A stretch of DNA of 64,000 nt from UBA2241 sp963777895 (GTDB taxonomy: Bacteria > Actinomycetota > Thermoleophilia > UBA2241): assembly GCA_963777895.1 (NCBI GenBank), contig CAVZSF010000001.1, positions 62,001 to 126,000 on the forward strand. Reading direction: 5' to 3'. The position numbers were made by a program, and so were the translations under genes. Positions within the stretch are counted from its first letter, which is position 1, and each line of letters begins with the position of its first letter. The notes under the pieces are model-generated. The model saw nothing but the letters and a program-made list of their open reading frames with translations. It made no database searches and was not told where the DNA came from. Positions 1 to 8,160 of the stretch are shown piece by piece.

Positions 1-1018
1 CGACGCCGTCGACCGGGAGGCGTTCGCCGGGGCGCACGACGATCACGTCGCCGGCCGCGAGCTCGGCGGCGGGCACCGTCTGCTCGCGGTCGCCGACGAG
101 CAGCGTCGCCTCGGGCGGGGCCAGCTCCATGAGCCCGGTGATGGCGCGCCGCGTGCGTTCGAGGGTCGCGGCCTGCAGGACGGTGCCGAGCCCGAAGAGG
201 AAGGTCACGAGGGCCGCTTCGGACCACTGGCCGATGGCCGCCGCGCCGATGGCGGCGAGGCTCATGAGGACGTTCATGTCGACCTGGCGCGCGCGCAGCG
301 AGAAGAAGGCCGCGCGCGCCACGAAGGCGCCGCCGCTGACCATCGCGGCGACAAAGAGCCAGGGAGAGGCCGCCGGTGCCGCGACCTCGGCGATGAAGCC
401 GGCGACCACGAAGGCGCCGGAGACGAGGATCAGGCGGGCGCGTGGGTCCTCGCGCCAGAAGCTGCGCCGCCGTGGGGCGGCGGAGGGCGCGACGGCGGCG
501 CGGCGCTCGACGGTGTCGTAGCCGGCGCGCCGCACGGCGGTCGTGATGCGGTCGACCGAGGTGGAGGCAGGGTCGAAGTCGACGCGCAGCGTCGCGGCGC
601 CGAAGTTGACGAAGGCGTCGTGCACGCCGCTCTCGCGGCCCACCGCCGTCCCCAGCTTCACGGCGCAGTCGGCGCAGTCCATGCCGGTGACGTGCAGCAC
701 ACGCTGCTCGCGGCGTTTTGCCTCCTCGGGCGGGTTCAGCGAGACCGGCTCGTGGTCGTGGACCTCGACGGGGCAGTGCGCGGCGCAGTGCGCCTGCGAG
801 CCGACGTGTCTGGCGACGCGGACGAGCTCGGGATGGGTGGGGGCGCCGGGGCGATGGCGGACGGTGAGCAGGCCGCGAGGGAGGTCCGCCTCGACGGCGT
901 CGACGCCGTCGAGGCGGAGCAACTCGCGGCCCACCTCGTCCACGCACCCGGCGCACTGCGCGCCTCGCGGCAGAAGCAGCGGCAGCTCAAGCGTCTGCTC
1001 GTCGAGCTTCGTGCTCAT
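1..1018 (-). CDS. Heavy-metal-translocating P1B-type ATPase, N-terminal part
   Basis: Membrane pump that would export a soft or transition metal ion using ATP; it runs off the left edge, so only the first ~339 residues are present. The protein starts MSTKLDEQTLELPLL at the ATG at 1018. A first metal-binding-like domain carries GAQCAGCVDEVG; a second has the classic MDCADC motif followed by a ferredoxin-like fold. Hydrophobic segments follow, then MNVLMSLAAIGA and LERTRRAITGLMELAPPEA, typical of the membrane entry and actuator region. The CPC motif and the DKTGT phosphorylation site lie beyond the window. It sits 49 bp downstream of a CadC-type repressor on the same strand, so Cd/Zn/Pb export is the likely role, but the metal cannot be set from this part. 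Confidence 0.92.
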   Translation of the reverse strand, partial: MSTKLDEQTLELPLLLPRGAQCAGCVDEVGRELLRLDGVDAVEADLPRGLLTVRHRPGAPTHPELVRVARHVGSQAHCAAHCPVEVHDHEPVSLNPPEEAKRREQRVLHVTGMDCADCAVKLGTAVGRESGVHDAFVNFGAATLRVDFDPASTSVDRITTAVRRAGYDTVERRAAVAPSAAPRRRSFWREDPRARLILVSGAFVVAGFIAEVAAPAASPWLFVAAMVSGGAFVARAAFFSLRARQVDMNVLMSLAAIGAAAIGQWSEAALVTFLFGLGTVLQAATLERTRRAITGLMELAPPEATLLVGDREQTVPAAELAAGDVIVVRPGERLPVDGV

Positions 1019-1067
1019 GTTGTCTGCTCGGTCGTGTCCCACTTCGGGACCCTGGTCGCGTCGTCCA

Positions 1068-1496
1068 TCACGCCGTTTCCGGGGCGCGATCCACGTTCTC
1101 CGGCCCGTGCTTCACGTGCTCCCGGGTCAGGTCGAGCAGCAGGCGGATGTGCTCGTCGTCGGGCGCGTAGAACACCATCTTGCCGGCGCGCCGCGCGCGC
1201 ACGAGATGATGGTCGCGGAGCACCCGCAGGTGATGGCTCACGTTGGAATCGCTCAAGCCGAGCGTCGCGGCAAGGTCGCACACGCAGAGCTCGCCGGCCT
1301 CGATGAGAGCGGCTACCAGCTGGCAGCGACTCGAATCCGCGAGGACCTTGAAGACGTCGGCGACGTCGTCGGCCTCGCGCCGGCTCAGCAGCCGTTCGCG
1401 CACGGCGCGCACGCGCTCGGGGTCGACGACCACGACGTCGCAGCGATCGAGGTCGTCGACCTCGTCCCTGCCGCACACCTGCGTTTCTCCGATCAT
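1068..1496 (-). CDS. cadC: CadC/SmtB-type ArsR-family metal-responsive repressor
   Basis: Winged-helix repressor that leaves its operator when it binds a thiophilic metal. The start at 1496 (MIGETQVCGRDEV) is preferred over upstream alternatives because AGGAG lies just before it and because the resulting N-terminus, with a cysteine at about residue 8, resembles CadC. The recognition region has GELCVCDLAATLG, the cysteine pair of the alpha-3 metal site in ArsR/CadC, then SNVSHHLRVL as the DNA-reading helix, and DDEHIRLLLDL near the C-terminus (alpha-5 site residues). About 142 residues. The efflux ATPase follows on the same strand, and a palindromic operator lies just upstream. Known family behaviour supports Cd/Pb/Zn sensing; the exact metal is inferred. 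Confidence 0.9.
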   Translation of the reverse strand: MIGETQVCGRDEVDDLDRCDVVVVDPERVRAVRERLLSRREADDVADVFKVLADSSRCQLVAALIEAGELCVCDLAATLGLSDSNVSHHLRVLRDHHLVRARRAGKMVFYAPDDEHIRLLLDLTREHVKHGPENVDRAPETA

Positions 1497-1510
1497 GGGT
1501 TCTCCTGAAC

Positions 1511-1530
1511 GTATGAGCAGTTGTTCAGAT
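1511..1530 (-). promoter_or_regulatory. Palindromic SmtB/CadC-type operator
   Basis: Imperfect 9-2-9 inverted repeat, read on the minus strand as ATCTGAACA-AC-TGCTCATAC. It matches the ATnTGAnCA half-site layout of ArsR/SmtB operators and ends about 14 bp before the cadC start, as expected for autoregulation of the repressor-pump operon. Confidence 0.7.
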
Positions 1531-1608
1531 GATATACCCAGTCGGTGCCCTTGCAAGCGAGCGGGTGAACGCCAGGGCCCGGCTCCGCGCTCTGCTTCGT
1601 CAGCGATC

Positions 1609-2175
1609 TCAGTCGTCCTGCGAACTCCCCGAGTCGCCCTGGTCGTCGACCCGCACTGACCGCGAGGCGCCCGACGCGCCGACGGGCTGTGGGTCGTCGT
1701 CTGCGCGGGTCATGGGCAGCCGCCGCACGACCCATATGGCGACCGGATGCGCGGTGGCCGCCGCTGCGGCGGCCATCGCGACCGCGCCCAGGATGTCTAT
1801 CGGGGAGTGGACGTGCGCGAGTATGCGGGCCACGCCGGCCAGGAGCGAGACCGCCACGAGGATGAGCCCCCACCGGCGCGAGTAGAACAGGACGCACAGC
1901 GCCACGAACATCGTCAGCACGGTGTGGTCCGAGGGGAAGCCGTTATCGGCGGGATGGGGGAAGAGCGGCGCGATGTGCTGCGTGACGAAGGGGCGCGGGT
2001 CGTAGTAGAGGGCTCCCCCCAGCTTGATGAGCGCAAGGCACAGGACGCCACCGACGAGCCCGGTCGCCAGGAGCTCCCATCGCGGGCGAGGCGGCAAGCG
2101 CAGCCAGACGACGGCGGCGACAATGAAGCTGACGACGAAGCCGTACTGGGCGGCGGCCGCGATCAAGGTGTTCAC
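1609..2175 (-). CDS. PAP2-family membrane phosphatase (BcrC-like undecaprenyl pyrophosphatase candidate)
   Basis: Integral membrane phosphatase of 188 residues, likely recycling undecaprenyl pyrophosphate or a related lipid phosphate at the outer face of the membrane. The three PAP2 signatures are present in order: KLGGALYYDPRP (K-x6-RP), GFPSDHTV (PSxH with the catalytic histidine) and RILAHVHSPIDILG (R-x5-H-x3-D). Several hydrophobic segments surround them. The last ~40 residues are polar and rich in D, S and R, so are probably cytoplasmic. The start is a GTG at 2175 with no strong ribosome-binding site. It is transcribed towards the cadC operon but separated from it by about 110 bp. BcrC-like specificity is inferred from size and motifs only. 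Confidence 0.85.
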   Translation of the reverse strand: MNTLIAAAAQYGFVVSFIVAAVVWLRLPPRPRWELLATGLVGGVLCLALIKLGGALYYDPRPFVTQHIAPLFPHPADNGFPSDHTVLTMFVALCVLFYSRRWGLILVAVSLLAGVARILAHVHSPIDILGAVAMAAAAAATAHPVAIWVVRRLPMTRADDDPQPVGASGASRSVRVDDQGDSGSSQDD

Positions 2176-2706
2176 GGTTGATCAGGATACAGGAACGTCC
2201 TGCGGCTGAGACTCGTGCGAGGAGTGGCGCGCTAGCGCCGCGCCTAGGTCGACACCCCGCGCTGTGGCGGCGGCGGCCGTGAGGTCGTCGGCCATGCCGC
2301 CGCGTCGGTGGGCGCGTCGGTGCCTTCCTCATCGAGCCACTGGATGCAAGAGGACCCCGCGCCGTCGAGGGCTTCGGCCATGCAGGTCATGCGGAAGCGC
2401 TTCATCCCGACAGAAGACGTCGCTGCCGGAGGACCTGCGGTTCGACTGTTGACAGTCTACCGTTAATCATCTTGAGTTACAGCGTAGATGCCTAAGGGTC
2501 TCATGCGAACCCTCTGTTGGAGTTGCGGATGCTCGACCGGGGCCTGGGCGGCCTGCATTGGTCGTCACAGTCCCTGATTTCACCGACAGGCCATCGACTC
2601 ACTTGCCCGGACGCGCCGTGCCTCCGGGCTGCTCGCACTGGACAAGACCCGTCCTGTGAGCAACGAGGTTCCGAACACGAGCCCGCGAGATGGGAGAAGG
2701 ATGACT
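2176..2706. other. Intergenic region between PAP2 and the cyclodeaminase operon
   Basis: About 530 bp without a supportable gene. The only structured element seen is the GntR-type operator near 2449. The rest is G+C-rich with short open frames lacking ribosome-binding sites or recognisable proteins. Confidence 0.6.
2444..2459 (+). promoter_or_regulatory. GntR-type operator overlapping a -35 box
   Basis: Contains TTGACAGTCTA (2449-2459), a member of the recurring TNGACWGTCNA palindrome; the left flank extends it as GACTGT-TG-ACAGTC. TTGACA also serves as a good -35 hexamer. A -10 box about 17-18 bp downstream is weak (TTGAGT). It would control the three-gene operon starting at 2707. Confidence 0.6.
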
Positions 2707-3861
2707 ATGGGAAGACGAAGCGAGTTCCTCTACCTGTCTGAGCCGGACATGATCGAGGCCGGTGTACTGGATGCGCCGCGCTGCGTCGACGTCAGTGAGG
2801 ATGTCTTCAAGCTCCTCGCCACTGGCGACTACCTGATGGGTGGCTCCAATCACAACAGCCACGGCGTTGGTATCGAATTCCCAGAGGAGTCACCGTTCCC
2901 CAACATGCCGTTGGCGGGGCCGGACCGCCGCTTCGTTGCGATGCCGGCGTACCTGGGCGGGAAGTACGACGTCTGCGGCAACAAGTGGTACGGTTCCAAC
3001 CCCGCCAACCCCTCGCAGGGTCTGCCGCGCTCGGTGCTGACGGTGATGCTGAACGACAAGGACACCGGCGAGCCCCTCTGTCTCATGTCGGCGAACCTCC
3101 TGAGTTCCGCCCGGACAGGCGCCGTTCCCGGGGTAGCCGTCCGCTATTTGGCTCGCCAGGACTCCGAGGTCTGCACCGTGATCGGATGCGGTCCGATCAA
3201 CAGAGCCTGCTTCCGTGCCATCCTCTCGCAGATGCCGGGCTTGAAGAAGGTGATCTGCCACGATCTGTCTGAGGCGAAGGCCCAGGCGTTCGCGGAATGG
3301 GCGCAGACGATGTTAGGGATAGCCGCCGTGGCTTCTGCCTCGCTCGAGGATGCGCTCGGGGCCGGCGATGTCGTGACCGTCGCGGCATCGCGCCTGAAGA
3401 CGCTCTACGTCGAGGATGCGTGGTTCAAGCGCGGGGCGACGGTGCTCCTCACCGGCCCCATGAAGGCCGAAGACTCGTTCTGGCTCAAGAGCAGGATCGT
3501 CTACGACAACATCCACCTGCACGAAGCCTACGTTCTGGACGCACTTGCCGCGCCCGACAAGCTCAAGTACTACGACGGCGTCATCGGCGGACCGCTCTAC
3601 GCGTTGATCGATGACGGAAGGCTTCCGGCGCTCGCCGACTCCGCCGACCTGGGAAACGTCATCCTGGGCAACAAGAGTCGCCGTGAGAACGCCGAGGAGC
3701 GCATCGTCTTCGTCGCCTGCGGAATGGCCGTCTTCGACGTCGCCTGGGGATACGAGCTCTACCAGACAGCCCTCGAGCGGGGACTCGGCCAGCATCTCGT
3801 GTTGTGGGACCAGCCCTATCGCGAAGCGGGTCTGCCGTCCAGAGTCGTGGCTGAATCCTGA
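2707..3861 (+). CDS. Ornithine cyclodeaminase / mu-crystallin family protein
   Basis: NAD(P)-dependent enzyme family that deaminates or reduces amino and imino acids. The protein is ~384 residues, longer than classical ornithine cyclodeaminase (~330). The ATG at 2707 is chosen because GGAGAAGG sits 6 nt upstream; 2656 and 2701 are possible alternatives. A Rossmann nucleotide-binding site is seen as TVIGCGPINRACF, preceded by LLSSARTGAVPGVA, the conserved arginine-containing substrate loop of the family. It is the first gene of an operon: 5 bp separate it from a MOFRL kinase, followed by an enolase-like gene. The unusual neighbours argue against simple ornithine-to-proline conversion; the substrate is unknown. 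A GntR-type operator lies upstream. Confidence 0.85.
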   Translation: MGRRSEFLYLSEPDMIEAGVLDAPRCVDVSEDVFKLLATGDYLMGGSNHNSHGVGIEFPEESPFPNMPLAGPDRRFVAMPAYLGGKYDVCGNKWYGSNPANPSQGLPRSVLTVMLNDKDTGEPLCLMSANLLSSARTGAVPGVAVRYLARQDSEVCTVIGCGPINRACFRAILSQMPGLKKVICHDLSEAKAQAFAEWAQTMLGIAAVASASLEDALGAGDVVTVAASRLKTLYVEDAWFKRGATVLLTGPMKAEDSFWLKSRIVYDNIHLHEAYVLDALAAPDKLKYYDGVIGGPLYALIDDGRLPALADSADLGNVILGNKSRRENAEERIVFVACGMAVFDVAWGYELYQTALERGLGQHLVLWDQPYREAGLPSRVVAES

Positions 3862-3866
3862 CCGGG

Positions 3867-5315
3867 ATGCTGAAGATACGGAACGCCGAAGCGCTGGTCT
3901 CGCACGGAGCAGCGGACTCCAGGAAGGTGGTGCTGGAGATCGCCGACCAGACGCTTCAGCGGCTGGACGCGTACAACAGGATCAGGAGCATCACGCGCCT
4001 CGCGGGGAGTTCCCTGCATATCGGGACACAGACCTGGGACCTCTCGAAGAAGAGGCGCGTCTACCTCGTGGGCGCCGGAAAGGCATGCAACGCGATGGCC
4101 ACAGCGCTCGACGAGATCCTCGGCCGCCACCTCAGCAAGGGGATCGCCATCGTCAAGGTCGCCGAGGAGACCGACGTCTTCAGGAACACGGACGTCTACG
4201 TGGGCGGACACCCGCTCCCCAACCAGACCGGCTATGAGGCCTCCATGAAGATCCTGGGACTCGCGGACAGGGCGGGGCCCGACGACCTGTTCATCGCGGT
4301 GATCAGCGGGGGAAGCTCAGCTCTCATGAGCTGTCCGCTCGATGGGATCTCCCTGCAGGACGAGATGGACGCGACGGACGTCCTCTTGAAGTCCGGAGCC
4401 GGCATCTATGAGATCAATGCGATCCGGCGTCACATCTCACAGACGAACGGCGGCATGCTGGCCAAGCGGATCCAGGCCTCCGGCGCCGAGCTGATCGGCT
4501 TCGGCATCTCCGACGGGGTCGGCAACCCGCCCACGGGCGACATCGGGATCCCCTACCGGGACTACGCGAGCACGCCGATCGGCCCCGACAGGACCACGCT
4601 CGCCGACGCCCGGCGCGTCATCGCCGACTATGACCTGGCAGATCGGCTGCCCCCGAACGTGGTCCGGTATCTCATGGAGGCCGGTGACGATCGTGAGACG
4701 CCGAAGGCGTTTCCTCAGAACACGTACTTCCTCCTCAACACCGTGCCCGATTCGTGCATCGCGGCAAAAGAGGTGGCTCAGGAGATGGGCATCGCTGCCC
4801 ATATCCTGACGTCCTTCCTTGAGGGTGAAAGCAGGGATGCCGGCACGTTTCTCGCTGCGCTTGCCCGTGAGGTGCAGGCCTACGGCAATCCGTTCCCGGC
4901 GCCGTGCGCGATCCTCAGCAGCGGGGAGACTACGACGAAGATCCTGGACGACGCGGCTGTCGAAGGTCACGGGGGACCGTCACAGGAGCTCACCGCGAGC
5001 TTCGCCCTCGGCGCCACGAAGGCTCCCGGAGCATGCATGTTCTCGGTCGACTCCGAGGGGACCGACGGGACCACGCCTGTGGCCGGTGGCCTCACGGACT
5101 CCACGAGCTACGAGACGGCCGTAGCGAGCGGCGTGAGCCTGCACGCCGCACTGCGAGGCCACTCGTGTTACGAGGCGCTGGGGGCCATCGGCGACACGGT
5201 GTTCACCGGCAACACGGGAACGAACCTCTGCGACTTCAACATTCTCTACGTGCCGACGCTCCCCGATTCGGCCGGCGGTGCACCATCAGGTCCAGGGCGC
5301 GCGAGGAGGAAGTGA
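3867..5315 (+). CDS. MOFRL-family glycerate 2-kinase-like protein
   Basis: About 482 residues, the size of GckA/TtuD-type glycerate 2-kinases, which phosphorylate D-glycerate to 2-phosphoglycerate with ATP. Visible family features are VYLVGAGKACNAMA near the N-terminus, VISGGSSALMSCP (Gly-rich loop), NAIRRHISQTNGGMLA, GFGISDGVGNPP, CAILSSGETTT and, in the C-terminal MOFRL domain, GGPSQELTASFALGA with SVDSEGTDGTTPVAGG. It lies between a cyclodeaminase-like gene and an enolase-like gene. A kinase making 2-phosphoglycerate followed by enolase would give phosphoenolpyruvate, but the enolase partner has altered active-site residues, so the true substrate may be a glycerate analogue. Confidence 0.88.
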   Translation: MLKIRNAEALVSHGAADSRKVVLEIADQTLQRLDAYNRIRSITRLAGSSLHIGTQTWDLSKKRRVYLVGAGKACNAMATALDEILGRHLSKGIAIVKVAEETDVFRNTDVYVGGHPLPNQTGYEASMKILGLADRAGPDDLFIAVISGGSSALMSCPLDGISLQDEMDATDVLLKSGAGIYEINAIRRHISQTNGGMLAKRIQASGAELIGFGISDGVGNPPTGDIGIPYRDYASTPIGPDRTTLADARRVIADYDLADRLPPNVVRYLMEAGDDRETPKAFPQNTYFLLNTVPDSCIAAKEVAQEMGIAAHILTSFLEGESRDAGTFLAALAREVQAYGNPFPAPCAILSSGETTTKILDDAAVEGHGGPSQELTASFALGATKAPGACMFSVDSEGTDGTTPVAGGLTDSTSYETAVASGVSLHAALRGHSCYEALGAIGDTVFTGNTGTNLCDFNILYVPTLPDSAGGAPSGPGRARRK

Positions 5316-5322
5316 GTCAAGC

Positions 5323-6591
5323 ATGAGGATCGAATCCGTGCGGGCCCGCCAGCTTATCGACTGCAAGTGCCGGCCCATGGTCGAGGTCGAAGTCGCCACC
5401 GAGGGGGGGTTCGTCGGCAGAGGAGCCGCGCCGACGGGCCAGTCTGTAGGCAGGTACGAGGCGTTCGTGCTACGAGACAACGATCCCGAGGTCTACAACG
5501 GCCTCGGCGTCAACCGGGCGGTAGGGAACGTCCGGGAGATCATCGCCCCCGCCCTCGTCGGGATGCAGGTCGAAGACCAGCGCGCCCTCGACGACGTGAT
5601 GGTCACGCTCGATGGGACAGAGAACAAGAGCAACCTGGGCGGCAACGCCATCTACTCGACGTCGATCGCGTGCTTCAGGGCGGCCGCCGCTGTCGCCGGC
5701 GTGCCCCTCTACCGCTACATCGGGGGAGATCAGCTCGCGACCGTCCCCGTGCCGAGCTTCAACATGGTGAACGGGGGACGGTATGGCGACATGGTCCAGC
5801 CGTTCAACGAGTTCATCGTCATGCCGTTTAGGGCGGAGTCGATCTTTCAGGCAGTCGAGATGGGGGTCCGTCTCTTCGAGGTGATGTCCGATGTCATCGA
5901 GCGGTATGTCGGGTCACCTCCGCTGGTGGCGCGATCCTACGGCTACGTCGCGCCGTCCGAGGACCCCGAGGTCGTCCTCTCATTGATGCAGGAGGCGATC
6001 GATCGCTGCGGGTACGACGACAGGGTGGCCTTCGCGCTCGACTGCGCCTCGAGCGAGATGTACGACACCGCGACCGCGACCTACTACCTCAAGGGGGAGC
6101 GTGTCAGCTCCGATGAGCTGATCTTCTACGCCAGGGATCTGAGCGAGAAGTTCGACCTCGTGTTCATCGAGGATCTCCTGGACGAGAACGACTGGGATGG
6201 CTATCCGCGTGCGGTCAAGGAGCTCTCGCGCACCATCATCCTGGGGGATGACCTGATCGCTACGAACCTGGCGCGTCTGCAGAGGGCCGTCGCCATGAGT
6301 GCCGTCGAGGGATTTGTTCTCAAGCCGAACCAGGTCGGAACGATCTCGGAGGCCCTGGACACCTACGCGTATGCGGTCGCCCACGACCTCATCGCGGTCC
6401 CCTCCGGGCGATCCGGCGGGGTCGTCGATGACGTGGTCATGGATCTCTCGGTCGGACTCCAGGTGCCCTTTCAGAAGAACGGCGCGCCACGGTCTGGAGA
6501 GCGGATCGAGAAGCTCAACTTCCTCATGCGCGCCGCTGACTCCATCCCTGACTGCCGCCTCGCAGACGTGGTCAGCATGGTGAAGTTCTAG
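5323..6591 (+). CDS. Enolase-like protein with altered active site
   Basis: Full-length enolase homologue (422 residues); ATG at 5323 preceded by GAGGAGGAAG. Conserved against canonical enolase: catalytic base Lys in GFVLKPNQVGT, metal ligands in ALDCASSE, FIEDLLDENDW and ILGDDLIAT, NEFIVMP, and the second lysine in QKNGAPRSGER. Changed: the VGDEGGYAP loop carrying the acid/base glutamate is ARSYGYVAP, SHRSGET is SGRSGG (histidine lost), and the GGEHADN histidine position reads NGGRYGD. Proton abstraction and metal binding should survive, but leaving-group and phosphate contacts differ. It probably acts on a substrate other than 2-phosphoglycerate, made by the adjoining kinase. Last gene of its operon; convergent with the LarA-like gene. 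Confidence 0.85.
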   Translation: MRIESVRARQLIDCKCRPMVEVEVATEGGFVGRGAAPTGQSVGRYEAFVLRDNDPEVYNGLGVNRAVGNVREIIAPALVGMQVEDQRALDDVMVTLDGTENKSNLGGNAIYSTSIACFRAAAAVAGVPLYRYIGGDQLATVPVPSFNMVNGGRYGDMVQPFNEFIVMPFRAESIFQAVEMGVRLFEVMSDVIERYVGSPPLVARSYGYVAPSEDPEVVLSLMQEAIDRCGYDDRVAFALDCASSEMYDTATATYYLKGERVSSDELIFYARDLSEKFDLVFIEDLLDENDWDGYPRAVKELSRTIILGDDLIATNLARLQRAVAMSAVEGFVLKPNQVGTISEALDTYAYAVAHDLIAVPSGRSGGVVDDVVMDLSVGLQVPFQKNGAPRSGERIEKLNFLMRAADSIPDCRLADVVSMVKF

Positions 6592-6668
6592 CGGCGCGTC
6601 GCTGAGAGCCTGCCGCGCTCCTCACGCAGGTGGCGCACCTCGAGCCGCGGGCGCCCCGGTCGTCGCGC

Positions 6669-7994
6669 TCAGCCTCCTTGGGGCTTCGGCGACACGAGAG
6701 CGCGCTGGGGGCGCGGGAAGAGGAGGACGTCGGGGCGGGCGGCCGCGGCGCGGACGCGCCGCCGAGCCCGCCCGAGCGCATCCTCCAGGTCCCGCGCCGG
6801 CTCGAAGCCAAGCCGGGCGAGGTCGTCGTCGGAGACGCCGGGGCACCAGGCGACGACGTTCGGGCACCTCGCGAGGAAGCGGGCGATGAAGTAGCTGTGG
6901 TCCTTCTCGACGGTGTAGCCGGCGATCACGTGGCGGAGGACTTCATCCGGCCCGCGCGTCCCATCGAACGGCAGCAGCATCTCGTCGCTGCCGACACCTT
7001 CGCGGCAAGCCGAGACCAGGACGACGACGGTCTCGCGATCGACGAGCGGCTCGAGCGCGACGAGGGACTTGATCGACTGGTACAGGTTGATGTCCAGCGG
7101 ACGGCCTGGGCCGGTGACGACGAGATCGGCACCGGCGACGTCGAGGGCGCGCGTCGCGGCGATCCAATCGGTCAGGGTGGCGTGCGCCGCTTCGGGCTCG
7201 CCGGCGGCCAGCATGACCGGCCGCAAGGCATCGTCGAGCGCCACATTGACGATGAAACGCAGACCGGCGAGGCTGGCGGCCGCCAGCATCTCCTCATGAA
7301 TGGGGTTGCCATCGAGGACTCCGGGACGGGCGAGCGGATGGCTCATCAGCTCGATGCTGTGGTTGCGCAGGATGGTGTCGTACCCGGCGACGGCCGGCAG
7401 GATGGCTTTGCGTCCGCCCGTATAGCCCGCGAACTCGTGGGCTTCGCACACACCCAGGGCGATGACTAGGTCGGCCTCGGCGACGGCGCGGTTCACGAGG
7501 ACCTCGTTGCCCCCCGGCGTCGCCCCGACGCTCACACACACGCTCGTCTTCGCGTCGTGAGCGACCCATGACAGCCGGTCCGCCAAGTCGGGGCCCAGCA
7601 TGGTCACCGCCTCCGCGGTCGTGACCGGCCGGTGAGCACCGCCGCCGAACACCATCGTCACGTGCGCGGCGTCGACACCGCCGCGCGCGAGTTCGTCCAG
7701 GAGCGGCGGCAGCAGCTCATGGTCGGGGACGCTGCGGGTCGCGTCGCTCGTGATGATCGCAACCGACGACGCTTTGTCAGCGAGTGACGCCAGTGAAGGT
7801 GAGCGGATCGGGTCCGCCAGTGCGGCCGACAGCGCTGCGCGTACGTCGATGGGACGAGGCTCGACGGACGCGACACGGCGCACCGCACAGTCTTGTAGCT
7901 CCTGTGACTGGGGAGCGCGCGCGAGGGCCCAGTCGAGGTCCAGGTCGGTCACGCTGCGGTTGGCAGCTGCATCACTTCTTGGCACCTCGCTCAC
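6669..7994 (-). CDS. LarA-like (DUF2088) nickel-pincer hydroxyacid racemase family protein
   Basis: About 441 residues, matching the lactate racemase LarA family, which interconverts 2-hydroxyacid stereoisomers with a nickel-pincer nucleotide. Seen: TSDATRSVPDHE (DxTRxxPD), GGGAHRPVTTAEA (HRxxT), EAHEFAGYTGGRKAILPA with the catalytic histidine and the lysine that anchors the cofactor, and ILRNHSIELMSH. LarB, LarC and LarE maturation genes are not in the window. The GTG at 7994 is chosen because the operator overlaps the alternative TTG at 8003; neither has a clear ribosome-binding site. It is divergent from the PLP decarboxylase operon and shares its control region. The hydroxyacid is unknown; many homologues do not act on lactate. 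Confidence 0.85.
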   Translation of the reverse strand: MSEVPRSDAAANRSVTDLDLDWALARAPQSQELQDCAVRRVASVEPRPIDVRAALSAALADPIRSPSLASLADKASSVAIITSDATRSVPDHELLPPLLDELARGGVDAAHVTMVFGGGAHRPVTTAEAVTMLGPDLADRLSWVAHDAKTSVCVSVGATPGGNEVLVNRAVAEADLVIALGVCEAHEFAGYTGGRKAILPAVAGYDTILRNHSIELMSHPLARPGVLDGNPIHEEMLAAASLAGLRFIVNVALDDALRPVMLAAGEPEAAHATLTDWIAATRALDVAGADLVVTGPGRPLDINLYQSIKSLVALEPLVDRETVVVLVSACREGVGSDEMLLPFDGTRGPDEVLRHVIAGYTVEKDHSYFIARFLARCPNVVAWCPGVSDDDLARLGFEPARDLEDALGRARRRVRAAAARPDVLLFPRPQRALVSPKPQGG

Positions 7995-7996
7995 GG

Positions 7997-8130
7997 TCGA
8001 CAATCTACAGTCGCTGTCGCCCGAGCGTCAAATGTGCCAGGCGGCGGGGAGCCGACGCGCGTGTACTCCGGGCGAGCGTTGCCGCAGTAGCAGGACGTTG
8101 TTGACAGTCGACACTTGCTTGCTCTAGCGT
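7997..8130. promoter_or_regulatory. Divergent control region with two GntR-type operators
   Basis: Operator 1 is TCGACAATCTA (7997-8007), at the start of the LarA-like gene. Operator 2 is TTGACAGTCGA (8101-8111), which also supplies a -35 TTGACA (8101-8106); an 18-bp spacer leads to TAGCGT (8125-8130), serving the gene at 8161. Confidence 0.68.
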
Positions 8131-8160
8131 GAATGGACCATCGGGACCGGGAGGAGTCGC

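Noticed and set aside
2707..3861. Assignment as true ornithine cyclodeaminase
   Set aside because: Length and operon partners differ; the substrate cannot be decided from the family alone.
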